Positions 18,413 through 28,114 of a stretch of DNA of 44,312 nt are shown piece by piece. Made by a program: the position numbers and the translations under genes. Every line of letters begins with the position of its first letter. The first letter of the stretch is position 1. The notes under the pieces were generated by a model. That model made no database searches and was not told the origin of the DNA. It saw nothing but the letters and a program-made list of their open reading frames with translations. The stretch comes from JAJTFW01 sp031411335 (GTDB lineage Bacteria > Bacteroidota > Bacteroidia > AKYH767-A > OLB10), in the NCBI GenBank assembly GCA_031411335.1, contig JANOAX010000230.1, forward strand, positions 1 through 44,312, given 5' to 3'.

Positions 18413-18895
18413 CTACTTTTTCCTTTTGCTATTTATTTTTTGCAATTCTTCAACATCTGCTTTGTCTTTTAATCGACCTGTAGAAATTTTACTTGTGATG
18501 AGATGGTTGTAATTAATGATTTTAACTTGTTGGTCAGCGATAGGAAAATAACTGGATTGATCGAAAGCTTCTAAGAATTCAACTTGTTGAATTTTAGTCA
18601 AAAAATCTATTCTCTTTGGAGATTCTCCAAAATAAAATACTTGAGGTTGGCTAAAATCTAATTTTTGAAGTTGTGCTATTGTAGATTCATTTACTTTAAT
18701 TTCATTAAAAGCACTAATAAATGCGGTTTTGTTTTCTTCGGTTGGTTCGAGCCAAATATTCATATTGCTTGTAGATCTTTCATAGCCATGAAATATTACA
18801 GCATAACCACCAATCAGCATAAAGCGAACATCGTGTTTAATTAAAACAAGTAAAATGCGTTTAAATTCAGGAATCAGAATGTCCAACTCGATCAA
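18413..18895 (-). CDS. Nucleotidyltransferase-fold protein with degenerate active site
   Basis: The 160-residue protein has the glycine motif and following helix of small nucleotidyltransferases (LIGGYAVIFHGYERS) and the next block NMNIWLEPTEENK. In active relatives the block reads D-x-D (for example GDMDIW); here both metal-binding Asp are Asn (codons AAT ATG AAT). Each change is a single G-to-A transition, so the protein is probably catalytically dead or in decay. The start is a TTG at 18895; there is no ATG until residue 26. It overlaps the small upstream gene by 29 bases, so the two are translationally coupled. Related two-gene units are often annotated as toxin-antitoxin-like, but I cannot confirm that role. 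Confidence 0.75.
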   Translation of the reverse strand: MIELDILIPEFKRILLVLIKHDVRFMLIGGYAVIFHGYERSTSNMNIWLEPTEENKTAFISAFNEIKVNESTIAQLQKLDFSQPQVFYFGESPKRIDFLTKIQQVEFLEAFDQSSYFPIADQQVKIINYNHLITSKISTGRLKDKADVEELQKINSKRKK

Positions 18896-19085
18896 AATAA
18901 AGTTCGTTCTTGTTAGGTATACTTAACTCTATTTTATAGCGCTCCATTAAAAAAGCGGTTACATTCTTCAAGTGTTGTATTCCAGGAATGGAAGCATTTA
19001 ATTGCGCATCATAATCTGCAGCTTCTTCAAAGGAACTAAAAATGCGAAATTCCTTTTCTTTCTTATTTTCTTTTTTTGCATCCAT
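18867..19085 (-). CDS. Small hypothetical partner of the nucleotidyltransferase-fold protein
   Basis: This is a 72-residue, highly charged protein with a Lys-rich start and a conserved-looking core (EFRIFSSFEEAADYDAQL). I do not recognise a named family, although short proteins with an F-x-S-F-E-E segment commonly precede small nucleotidyltransferase genes in Bacteroidota. The ATG at 19085 is preferred over a TTG two codons upstream. The 29-base overlap with the downstream gene suggests that the two products are made together and possibly bind each other. It ends ELYFDRVGHSDS, in the overlap. Confidence 0.6.
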   Translation of the reverse strand: MDAKKENKKEKEFRIFSSFEEAADYDAQLNASIPGIQHLKNVTAFLMERYKIELSIPNKNELYFDRVGHSDS

Positions 19086-19104
19086 CTTCAAGTAACAAAA
19101 AAGA

Positions 19105-19743
19105 TTAACTGTGAATATAAAGTAAACTCCCCGGCTTCAAGAGCTGAAGTGCTTTTTTCATATCATCCTTGGAAAGGGCAGGACACCCATAACTTCTTCC
19201 ACAGCGACCATTGTCTTCGATGAACTCCTCACTTACATAATCGGCTGCATGCATAATGATTTCACGTTCTCTTGCTTTGTCATTAATTCCTTTTTCAAGT
19301 CCATCTAACGCTAATGATGTACCGTGTTTTGGTGTTTCAAAAGATTCTTCAATCAGATAAAATCCTTTGCTACTCATATGCGACGACATTTTATTCGAAA
19401 ATTGTGTAACAAAATTGTCACCCGAATTTTTTCCGTGAGCTACCCATGTTTGCAATACGATTTCTTTAGTGGTTAAATCAATGATGTAAAAACGCTGTTG
19501 ATCGGATGGTTTAGAAAAATCGGCTATGGCAATCATCTCTGCACATGGATTCCATTTCTGAACACCTGCATATGCTTTCATAAACGCAGGGCGATCGATG
19601 CAATCACTTACTTTTTCAAATACAATTTCAGCTTCACTCTTTTCTAAAGCAATTTTGGCAGATTCATTTATTATAGCAACACTTCCATCTCCCCCTAGGA
19701 GGAATGATTGAATGTAAAGAAAGAGTTGAATGATGAATAGCAT
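19105..19743 (-). CDS. Murein L,D-transpeptidase-like protein (YkuD_2 type)
   Basis: The 212-residue protein has a hydrophobic N-terminus that could be a signal peptide or anchor (about residues 1-17) and the YkuD_2 features: SSHMSSKGFYLIEE, HGTSLALDGLEKGINDKAREREIIMHAADYV, and the probable catalytic cysteine in GRSYGCPAL near the C-terminus. Members of this family are thought to act on peptidoglycan cross-links by a cysteine mechanism, outside the cytoplasmic membrane. It lies 19 bases upstream of the small partner gene on the same strand, so read-through into that pair is likely. A physiological link between them is not evident. Confidence 0.85.
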   Translation of the reverse strand: MLFIIQLFLYIQSFLLGGDGSVAIINESAKIALEKSEAEIVFEKVSDCIDRPAFMKAYAGVQKWNPCAEMIAIADFSKPSDQQRFYIIDLTTKEIVLQTWVAHGKNSGDNFVTQFSNKMSSHMSSKGFYLIEESFETPKHGTSLALDGLEKGINDKAREREIIMHAADYVSEEFIEDNGRCGRSYGCPALSKDDMKKALQLLKPGSLLYIHS

Positions 19744-20082
19744 AGTTGGTGTCTACGAATTGTTAAACGCTAAAAGGGCAATTAGGTTTAAAATTCAAAG
19801 AGGAGAGGGATTAGGAGTTAATTCAAAGATACAAACGATTTGATTCGGATTATATTCTAAATTTAAGTTTTCTTTCAGTGTTTATTTCTAAATAGCTAGG
19901 AGGATTATGCTGAACAAATCATCATATTGTTGATTATGAACAAATTACATTCTGTTTTTATTTGATTCATAGGCAACTGTTCCTTTTGATTTTGCGTCTT
20001 ACTTTTAATATAGAAGTAATTTATAAGCTATTCATTATCTTCTTTATTCAATTAATAGCCTTTCCTTTTAATTTAAACAGAG
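19744..20082. other. Intergenic region, no gene seen
   Basis: About 340 AT-rich bases between divergent genes. I find no ORF, strong hairpin or clear TAnnTTTG box close to either start. Confidence 0.4.
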
Positions 20083-23000
20083 ATGAAAAACCAATTTATG
20101 TTTTCAGTACGAAAGAATTACTGGCAAGGATATAATGAAACAGTTAGCAAATTAAAGTGTTATTTTTTAATTGCATTTATGCTATTCTTGTTTTCATCAA
20201 GTTCACTTTTTGCATCAAACTATTATTGGGTAAATGGTACGGGTAATTGGAGTGAGTTTACTCTACACTGGGCAACATCATCGGGTGGATCTACTTTTCA
20301 TTCGCAACTACCAGACACAAATGATAATGTTTTTTTTGATGTGAATTCTTTTCCAAATATAAATGATACATTGAACATTGATCTGGATAGTGTAGTATGT
20401 CATTCGATGGATTGGTCCACTGTAACAAATAATCCGGTTATATCTTACAGTAATACTTATTTTGCTTCATCTCCCAATATTGTAATTAATGGCTCTTTAA
20501 TAATGAGCCCCAATATTCAGTGGAATTTGTTTGCTGTTTTTAGTTTTAATTCAAATCAAAATGGAAATTCGATAAGTTTAAATGGCCTCGATTTATTGAA
20601 CGGCAATACTAGCGCCGGATTTCAATTTAATGGAACTGGCTCATGGCAACTATTGGATGATTTAGAGGTTAATGCTATTAATTTTAATAGAGGGACGTTT
20701 ATTTCTAATGGGAAGTCGATTAATTCTAGCATCTATTCCCCATATACCCAATTTGGAGATACTACTTATTTATATTTGGGAAATTCCAGAATATATGGCG
20801 ACATTAGAAGTCAAAATTCCAATTTATTTTTTGACGCCGATAGCGCATTGTTTAATGTAAGAAGTTTTATTATCAATTCTCCCTCTTTCTTCGATACCGT
20901 AATTTGCCAACAAGGTTTTAATTGTAAAGGCACCACAATAAATACGTTGATTTGTCATCAAGTAGCAGGAGATAGTAATTTAATCAGAAATGTTGAATTT
21001 CTCAATGATACATTTTGCACATCTTATCCGAGCTATTGTAATTATATTTATGGGAATGGAAATTTGTTTAATAAAGTAATTGTCCACGCTAAGGATTTCG
21101 ATATTAGTGGAAATAATTCATTCGACACACTTACATTTACTAGTTTAGGTCAAGAGCTTATTTTGCATGGAGATACGATTATTATTTTTGATGAATTAAT
21201 TTTAAATAATTCGTGTGGATATATCACAAGTATTATATCAAAAGAGGATACATCAATGATATCGTTCCCAAATTCTTTTTCAGCATGGAATAATTATTAT
21301 TTTCAAAATGTAAAGAATGGAGCTGGAACAACAATCACACTTAACAATAGTATTGATGGCGGTGGAAATTACGGTTGGAACTTTAATCCGCCAACAGCTA
21401 AAACTTTATTTTGGGTAGGAGGTTCAGGAAATTGGTCCGACTCGAATCATTGGTCTACTTCGAGCGGAGGTCCTGGAGGTAATTGTGTTCCTACGAAACT
21501 AGATAGTTTGTTTTTTGATGGGAATTCCTTTTTGGCTCAGGGAGACACTGTTGTTTTTGATTCGCAATATTCCTATTGCAAATACTTCAATGCAATTGAC
21601 GCATTAAACGGCCCCACATTTTTTGAAAAAGCAAGCAACGCTAAACTGAGTATAGAAGGATCATTCTTATTGAGTTCAAATATAAATTGGAATGATGGAC
21701 CTAATTTAAATTTAAGTTCACAGGCGATTGGCAACATTATCCATACTTCGGCAACCTATATAGGTTCTCAAATTTCTATACTTGGAAATGGATCATGGGA
21801 TCTTTTATCAGGATTAAATGTAAAGGAATTAAATGCTTATGGTGGTTTCATCAATACGAATAATTTTAATGTTTTCGGAGACCTCACTACAAATTTTACT
21901 ACAAATGGATTAACAATTAATTTTGGAACATCACAATTAAGCGGGTCGAATTATCAAATGCTTTTAGGAAATAATGTTAATTTAAACGCAGATAGTGCAC
22001 AATTTAATTTTAATAATTATTTTTATTCTTCAAAAGGGGTTAACTATACTAACGTAATTGCAGGGATAATTTACAGCGATTCATGCAACTTTAAAAAAAT
22101 ATCTTGTAGTTCTTTTTACGGAATAAACAGTATTGTAGATGAAATGGATTCTGTCACTTATATTGGCGGAACCAACACACTTTGTAAGAAAGTTTTAGTG
22201 GCAGCGAAACAATTATACGTGAGCGGAAGTAGTCTACTTATTGATTCACTGTTATTTCCCCAAGCCGGCGCCGATGTTTTTATAAGCACAAACGCTGCAT
22301 TAAACGTAACTGAATATACTAATTTGAATGGAACATGCGGAGATTTTGCTTCTCTGATTTGTAATTCAGGAAATGCACTTTTTAATTATTCAGGAGGCAC
22401 TTTTGTAGCTGATTATATTAAATTGCAAAATATCCAGGCGATAGGATCAAATACTTTTACAGCGAATAATTGTATTGATTTAGGTTCAAATACTAATTGG
22501 ATAATAAACACAGTTTCTCCCCGAAATTTATATTGGGTGGGTGGTGCCGGAAATTGGATGGACTTCAATCATTGGTCATTGACAAGCGGTGGGCCGGGCG
22601 GAGCTTGCGTTCCAAATCACAAGGATAATTTGTTTTTTGATGCAAATTCATTTTTGTCCATCGGAGATACCGTATTTTCCGGAACTGAAGAAGTTCAGTT
22701 TCACACCTTGGATGCCAGAGGTGTTTTAAATTATCCTACAGTTTTATTTGAGAGTATTCTTGTAAAAGTACACGGTTCTTTTTATTTGGGAAGCAATATG
22801 ATTGTTACACTAAACAGTCGACTCGTTTTTGTTTCTGATAGTTCGAGTAATATAATTCAGACAAATGGAACACCCCTGACGGGCACGTTTCAAAATGCAA
22901 GCGTTTATTTTTCAGGACACGGAAGTTGGGAATTACAAAGTGATTTGGTGGTTGATGTTTTATTTCATGAGAAGGGAATCTTCAAAACTAATAATTACGC

Positions 23001-24648
23001 AATTACTGCATATTATTATGAGACAAGGTGGCTGGCAAATCAAGACGATAGTTTATTTTTGGGCACCTCAATTTTGCATATTGATAATATAATGTTTAGT
23101 AACCCTGACATATTTGTGGATGTGGATAGTTGTACTTTTATAGCTGAGGAATTTCGGACTTATAACAGCAACGTGAATTTTAATGAAGTTTTTTCAGATT
23201 ACATTTATTCCCTCGGCGCTAATTTTAAATTTGTGGAGTGTGAGACCATTAGCGGTGGATTCAATTATGTTGAGAAGGTTAATTTTAAAAATAATGCGAT
23301 GTCTGGCGGAACTAACTTTTTTGATAAAACTATTCTTAACACAAACCTAATTGTTAATGGCTCCTGCAATATCGATACTTTAATTTTAAATAGTCCAGGG
23401 CAAACCGTTCTCTTCTATCCTCAATCACAACTTAATGTAAATAATTATTTTCATATTCAATCAAACCCAAATACTCCAACTATACTTCGTGGTGTGAACG
23501 GAAAAATTGGAAAGATTAATCTTCTTACCGACACTTTATGCACCGATCATATTATTTTGCAAAATATTGAAGCGATTGGACCAGGCGTTTTTTATGCCGG
23601 TTCAAATTCTCTAGACCTTGGTAATAATACTGGATGGAATTTTAGTAGTTGCGCCATTGATTCCAGTACCGTTTGGCCGGGTGATGCTAACGCAGATTTA
23701 ATTGCAGACAATCTTGATTATTTAGCCATCGGTGTTGCCTACGGATTCAGTGGTAATACAAGACAAAATGCTTCGTTAAATTGGATCCCACAACCTTGCT
23801 TAGACTGGAACTATCAATTTGTAAATGGAAAAAATTATAACAACAGTGATTGCGATGGAAATGGAATTGTAAATTACACCGACACATTAGCAATTATTGC
23901 AAATTATGGTTTAACTCATCCACTTCGTATGCCAAGTGTTGATCAATCGAGTACGATTGGTGTTCCTTTATCATTTGACATGCCCACTTCAAGTTTAGTA
24001 CCTGGAACTGTTGTAAATATTCCAATTGTATTAGGTACATCATTATTTCCAGCGAATAATATATATGGAATAGCTTTTACAATAAATTATGATCCGTCGT
24101 TTGTACAAGCGGGATCGATGCAATTAGACATAACGAATTCCTGGCTCGGTGATGGAAGCAATAGCATTCATATTGGTGAAAATCAATTTTCAAATGGACA
24201 ATTTGATGTGGGCTTTGTGCGAATAGATCATCAAAATATTTCTGGAAATGGAATGATTGCTACCCTTTCATTTACTGTGGCTAATGGTGTCTCAGGATTA
24301 TTTAATTTGTCTTTTACTAAAGTGGTAGCTATTGATAAGTATGAGTATTCCATCCCCATTCATCCCCTTTCTTCTTCTATTTATACTTCGCTATTTGAAG
24401 ATTTAACACTTGAGTATTTAATCAATGTTTTTCCTAATCCAGCGAGTGATTATTTGGTTGTTACTAGCCCATCCGAAATTATTAACCAGATAACATGTTT
24501 TAATCTTGTTGGAAAGGAATTGTTTTCGATTGAAGGGAATAGAAAGCAATTTGAATTCTCAACACAATCATTAAAGGAAGGGGTATATGTTTTGAAAATC
24601 GAAACGTCGAAAGGAGTGGTGAATAAGAAGATTGTAATAAAGAATTAG
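20083..24648 (+). CDS. Large secreted repeat protein with dockerin-like and cohesin-like segments and a T9SS sorting domain
   Basis: The 1521-residue protein has an extended signal peptide (hydrophobic core about residues 28-45). Three long modules begin near residues 48, 442 and 816, each opening with a pattern like Y/F-W-V-x-G-x-G-N-W...H-W...GG...LFFD-x-NSF and continuing as beta-rich, Asn-rich sequence. After these come two EF-hand-like segments, GDANADLIADN (D1201) and DCDGNGIVNYTD (from D1256), spaced like the two halves of a type I dockerin. A cohesin-like sandwich follows (about 1300-1415, PGTVVNIPIVL and NNIYGIAFTINYDP), and a T9SS type A sorting domain (from about 1445, NVFPNPASDYLVV) ends in a basic VVNKKIVIKN. 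It should be exported and displayed on the surface, perhaps as an adhesin or scaffold. No enzyme domain is seen. Confidence 0.8.
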   Translation: MKNQFMFSVRKNYWQGYNETVSKLKCYFLIAFMLFLFSSSSLFASNYYWVNGTGNWSEFTLHWATSSGGSTFHSQLPDTNDNVFFDVNSFPNINDTLNIDLDSVVCHSMDWSTVTNNPVISYSNTYFASSPNIVINGSLIMSPNIQWNLFAVFSFNSNQNGNSISLNGLDLLNGNTSAGFQFNGTGSWQLLDDLEVNAINFNRGTFISNGKSINSSIYSPYTQFGDTTYLYLGNSRIYGDIRSQNSNLFFDADSALFNVRSFIINSPSFFDTVICQQGFNCKGTTINTLICHQVAGDSNLIRNVEFLNDTFCTSYPSYCNYIYGNGNLFNKVIVHAKDFDISGNNSFDTLTFTSLGQELILHGDTIIIFDELILNNSCGYITSIISKEDTSMISFPNSFSAWNNYYFQNVKNGAGTTITLNNSIDGGGNYGWNFNPPTAKTLFWVGGSGNWSDSNHWSTSSGGPGGNCVPTKLDSLFFDGNSFLAQGDTVVFDSQYSYCKYFNAIDALNGPTFFEKASNAKLSIEGSFLLSSNINWNDGPNLNLSSQAIGNIIHTSATYIGSQISILGNGSWDLLSGLNVKELNAYGGFINTNNFNVFGDLTTNFTTNGLTINFGTSQLSGSNYQMLLGNNVNLNADSAQFNFNNYFYSSKGVNYTNVIAGIIYSDSCNFKKISCSSFYGINSIVDEMDSVTYIGGTNTLCKKVLVAAKQLYVSGSSLLIDSLLFPQAGADVFISTNAALNVTEYTNLNGTCGDFASLICNSGNALFNYSGGTFVADYIKLQNIQAIGSNTFTANNCIDLGSNTNWIINTVSPRNLYWVGGAGNWMDFNHWSLTSGGPGGACVPNHKDNLFFDANSFLSIGDTVFSGTEEVQFHTLDARGVLNYPTVLFESILVKVHGSFYLGSNMIVTLNSRLVFVSDSSSNIIQTNGTPLTGTFQNASVYFSGHGSWELQSDLVVDVLFHEKGIFKTNNYAITAYYYETRWLANQDDSLFLGTSILHIDNIMFSNPDIFVDVDSCTFIAEEFRTYNSNVNFNEVFSDYIYSLGANFKFVECETISGGFNYVEKVNFKNNAMSGGTNFFDKTILNTNLIVNGSCNIDTLILNSPGQTVLFYPQSQLNVNNYFHIQSNPNTPTILRGVNGKIGKINLLTDTLCTDHIILQNIEAIGPGVFYAGSNSLDLGNNTGWNFSSCAIDSSTVWPGDANADLIADNLDYLAIGVAYGFSGNTRQNASLNWIPQPCLDWNYQFVNGKNYNNSDCDGNGIVNYTDTLAIIANYGLTHPLRMPSVDQSSTIGVPLSFDMPTSSLVPGTVVNIPIVLGTSLFPANNIYGIAFTINYDPSFVQAGSMQLDITNSWLGDGSNSIHIGENQFSNGQFDVGFVRIDHQNISGNGMIATLSFTVANGVSGLFNLSFTKVVAIDKYEYSIPIHPLSSSIYTSLFEDLTLEYLINVFPNPASDYLVVTSPSEIINQITCFNLVGKELFSIEGNRKQFEFSTQSLKEGVYVLKIETSKGVVNKKIVIKN

Positions 24649-24852
24649 TTGAAGCGTAAATTTAAATCTAAATCATTTTGCATTTAACGATAAGACTAAA
24701 GCAAATAATCTTTAAGTCAAAGACAATAGCATCATAAAAATTTCCATTGAGGTTTAAAGATACAGCTTTAATTAAAATAATTTCTTCTTTATCGAAATAT
24801 TTTAGGATTGATATTTTATAATAAGATAGAAAGTATATTTTGTTTTATTGTC

Positions 24853-27675
24853 TTAATGCGCAAGAATTAATTTGTACGATTTAATTCCATCTTCATTACT
24901 TAATTTAAGTAAATAGAATCCGCTTTTTAGTTTTTCTGTACTGAGTTGTTGATTTCCGAATAAGTTTTCTTCTACTATTACAAGGTCACCAGTAAGTGTG
25001 TAAACTTCCATATTGAATTTCTTGTTGGATAATGACTCAATATTTACAGAGTTGTTTGCTGGAATTGGATAAATTTTATATGGGTTAATAAGTGAACTTG
25101 TTTCAAAAACAGAGGCGACGGTTGTAATCTCGCTAGAAACCGTATTGGTTACGATGGCAGTGTTCAAATCAAAATAGATGTAACCAGTATTGTTAATGAT
25201 GCTACCAATTGAAGTGCTTGTCAATACTTTTATTCGGTATCTAATAAATCCATGACTTGCAGCTTCGTTTGTTGTACTGTCTGGAAGAAGAATATTATTA
25301 AAGATGAATCGAATGATATTATTTCCGGTAAGTTGCACGAATGAAGAATGTGATTGTGATATTATTTCGAAAGTTGATAAATCCAAGTATGGACTAATGG
25401 TATCTTCAATCTGCACAACAAAGGCTGTATCGTTTCCAGTATTTTGAAAGCGAATGATGTATTCAAGATATTCTCCATTTAAAATTTGTTGGTTTGTGAA
25501 ATTGCCAGATGGGATTACTTGTTTGTCATTTGGATCATACGAGGCAAAAATCATTTGATTTAATGTATCTGTGTTGTCACTGAAATCAATATCTCCCGTG
25601 TTAGATATTAATTCTGCATAACTAACTAAGTTTGTAAATATAGGAATGCCGCCATCCACTAATACCATTAAGTCAATATCTCTTGTTTCAAGTGGAAGTA
25701 AATTGGAATAGGTGTAATAAACAGTATCTGTATTCGTCAATAGTGGACTCGGATTGGATGAAGTAAAATTCAGTCGGTTGTCAAGTACAACTTTTATGTC
25801 TCCAGAAAGAGCTGTAGTTCCGATGTTTTTATAGCTAATTTTTAAATAAGAAAACAATCCTGGTCGCGTTCTATTAATGTTTGTAAAAGTAATAACTCCA
25901 TTTTGTGTTCCCGACGGAACTTGTATTGCAAAGTCGTTGTTGCTACTCAGGTTATTGTAAGTTGAATTTACAATTGTATGGATAGAAGGAATCGATGTTG
26001 CAGCAACTGGTAAATTGTTGTAGGAGATGTCAATGGTTCCAGTATCACAAAAGGCAAGATAGGTTCCTGTATTGGAAGTTATAAAATTTCTTCCCTCACT
26101 TGTTTTTACAATACAGTTTGATAATGGGTAATCAAGTCCATCATAAATAGAATTTAAATTCTGATCTCGAAACGTACGACCTGTAACAAAATTAGTTTTA
26201 TCATTTAATGAGAAGATGAAACCGCTTGTCGTACTTGGGGCTAAACATGTCAGAATGTATTGTCCGGGTCCTCCATCAAAATCAACAGAAAATCGAAATG
26301 TCCCACCGCAGTAAATATTTCCTTGTGGAGTATTTGTCATGCAGTACATTAATTCTGTTCCTGTAGACGAATAGACATTCACAGATTTGAAATGACCATT
26401 AGGATCAAGATTGAGTAAAAAAGCATCTGAACCTTGTGGTGTAACCAGAAATGTACCAGTAGGTGAAGGGTCAAAGTCGAATGGGGTAGTGAAATAACCT
26501 GACATTAAAAATCCGTTGACCTGATCATACTTTATTTCTGATGCAATTACATTTGAAAAACCATCAATGAATATTCCAATTCGTTCCGCCCAAAGTACAT
26601 TGCCGTTAATATCAGCTTTCATTAAGTAATAGTCATTATAGCTTGACCCGGGGGCTGTCATTGAAAAGGTCCCATTCCCAAAACTAATAACATTGGACCA
26701 TGATCCATATACATACATAAAATCATTTTCATCAAAAAGAATTTTTTGACCAAAATCATTCCCTGTACAATTAGCTATTTTCCATGCTTTGATAAAATTT
26801 CCACTGCCATCTAAAGAAAGAATAAAACTATCATTTCCACCTTGTGTATTTAATGTGAAATTGGCGGGTCCAGGATTGAAGTCAGTTGAAGCATTAAAAT
26901 TTCCAGTGAAATAGAGATTGGATTGACTGTCGAAAGCAAGATCTGCCAACGTTAAACTATTGGCTCCAACAATGGACCTATGCCAAACGTAATTAAGATT
27001 ATTATCCATTTTAAGAATGAATCGTTTGTTTCCACTAACTGGAATTGTATCGTAAGCTACACCAGCACCAAAATCGAGATCTACCGTATCCAAAATTGAT
27101 CCCCACAAATACAATTCATTTTGTTTGTTGGAAGTTAATGTAGTTATGGTCAAATCAGTGGTAACACCAACTTCTCTAGCCGCAGACAAATTTCCAGAAG
27201 CATCGTATTTTAAAATAAATCCCATGCTCTTCCCCGCTGGGGGTTGTATGTTGAACACGGCTGGTGAAGGATCTACATCTATGGTATCTTTTGTATTTCC
27301 CCAGATAAAAATATTGTTTTGTAAATCACATGATACATGGTAAAAATATACATTGTTGAGAACGGTAGGCTTAAAGTGAATTACCCATTGTAGGCTTCCA
27401 AGTGGATTGTATTTTGCTAAAAAGTAATCTTTATTGGTAATGGAGGTCAACAGATTTTGTTGCGTTGTGTCCAAATCAAAATCAACTTGACCATAGAAGT
27501 CTCCAGAAACAATACAATTATTATTTGCATCTGTTTCCATATATCTTGGAGTAATCAAGCTTAACGCTGCATTTACTTGAAAAGCATGTGCCCAACTTAA
27601 TTGTGGTGATTGAGAAGATGCATTATTACAAAATAAAATTAGACAAAGGACTACATTGAGAAATGTCTTTTTCAT
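24853..27675 (-). CDS. Secreted SBBP-type beta-propeller protein with T9SS sorting domain
   Basis: The 940-residue protein has a Sec signal peptide (about 1-21) and an N-terminal region of repeated blades of the SBBP kind (patterns like ILKMDNNLNYVWHRSI, FILSLDGSGNFIKAW, NLYFTGNFNASTDFNPGP) to about residue 490. Next is a carboxypeptidase-regulatory-like piece (VTGRTFRDQNLNSIYDG), a DUF11-like conserved-repeat region with the characteristic ASYDPNDK and EYIIRFQNTGNDTA, and a T9SS type A sorting domain (YKIYPIPANNSVNIES...). The product is probably surface-displayed or released; the ligand is unknown. It is convergent with the preceding large repeat protein across about 200 AT-rich bases. Confidence 0.85.
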   Translation of the reverse strand: MKKTFLNVVLCLILFCNNASSQSPQLSWAHAFQVNAALSLITPRYMETDANNNCIVSGDFYGQVDFDLDTTQQNLLTSITNKDYFLAKYNPLGSLQWVIHFKPTVLNNVYFYHVSCDLQNNIFIWGNTKDTIDVDPSPAVFNIQPPAGKSMGFILKYDASGNLSAAREVGVTTDLTITTLTSNKQNELYLWGSILDTVDLDFGAGVAYDTIPVSGNKRFILKMDNNLNYVWHRSIVGANSLTLADLAFDSQSNLYFTGNFNASTDFNPGPANFTLNTQGGNDSFILSLDGSGNFIKAWKIANCTGNDFGQKILFDENDFMYVYGSWSNVISFGNGTFSMTAPGSSYNDYYLMKADINGNVLWAERIGIFIDGFSNVIASEIKYDQVNGFLMSGYFTTPFDFDPSPTGTFLVTPQGSDAFLLNLDPNGHFKSVNVYSSTGTELMYCMTNTPQGNIYCGGTFRFSVDFDGGPGQYILTCLAPSTTSGFIFSLNDKTNFVTGRTFRDQNLNSIYDGLDYPLSNCIVKTSEGRNFITSNTGTYLAFCDTGTIDISYNNLPVAATSIPSIHTIVNSTYNNLSSNNDFAIQVPSGTQNGVITFTNINRTRPGLFSYLKISYKNIGTTALSGDIKVVLDNRLNFTSSNPSPLLTNTDTVYYTYSNLLPLETRDIDLMVLVDGGIPIFTNLVSYAELISNTGDIDFSDNTDTLNQMIFASYDPNDKQVIPSGNFTNQQILNGEYLEYIIRFQNTGNDTAFVVQIEDTISPYLDLSTFEIISQSHSSFVQLTGNNIIRFIFNNILLPDSTTNEAASHGFIRYRIKVLTSTSIGSIINNTGYIYFDLNTAIVTNTVSSEITTVASVFETSSLINPYKIYPIPANNSVNIESLSNKKFNMEVYTLTGDLVIVEENLFGNQQLSTEKLKSGFYLLKLSNEDGIKSYKLILAH

Positions 27676-27863
27676 TTTTTTGGAGTATGGTTAAAATAGT
27701 TGAACTATGATTTATTAAGGAGTGAAGATTTTTTAATTCCACCTAAGTCTAAAACGAACCCAATTTAGAGCTAACTGGATGACTAAACATTATAATTTCC
27801 TATTTTGATTTGTTACCTGTTTTATGAAGTTGAAGTAATTTTAATCAATTTCATTAATCAAAA

Positions 27864-27926
27864 TTACGGAATTAGTAAATTAGTGCCACTTCCGCCAGCA
27901 CTTCCAAGACCACCTCCAGAATTATA
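27864..27926 (-). pseudogene. Possible remnant of a glycine-rich protein C-terminus
   Basis: On the minus strand the sequence encodes a Gly/Ser-rich tail ending TNLLIP and a TAA. The frame runs back only to a TAG near 27963, with no start codon, and the base composition is much richer in G and C than the surroundings. It looks like the 3' end of a lost gene. The rest of the 27676-28114 gap shows nothing recognisable. Confidence 0.3.
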
Positions 27927-28114
27927 TCCCTTGCAAAGCAATAATACTAGATTAATATTAAACTAGCAAGCTATTTCTACAAAAACAGGGGTAGGCACAA
28001 AATTGCCAATCTAGCTATTTAAAATGTCCATTAACTTTCATCCATTTATTGCATTAAAAATGGATTACAAAGAAAAGGTTTGATTCTAATAACTAATAAG
28101 CCACTTTATAAATT

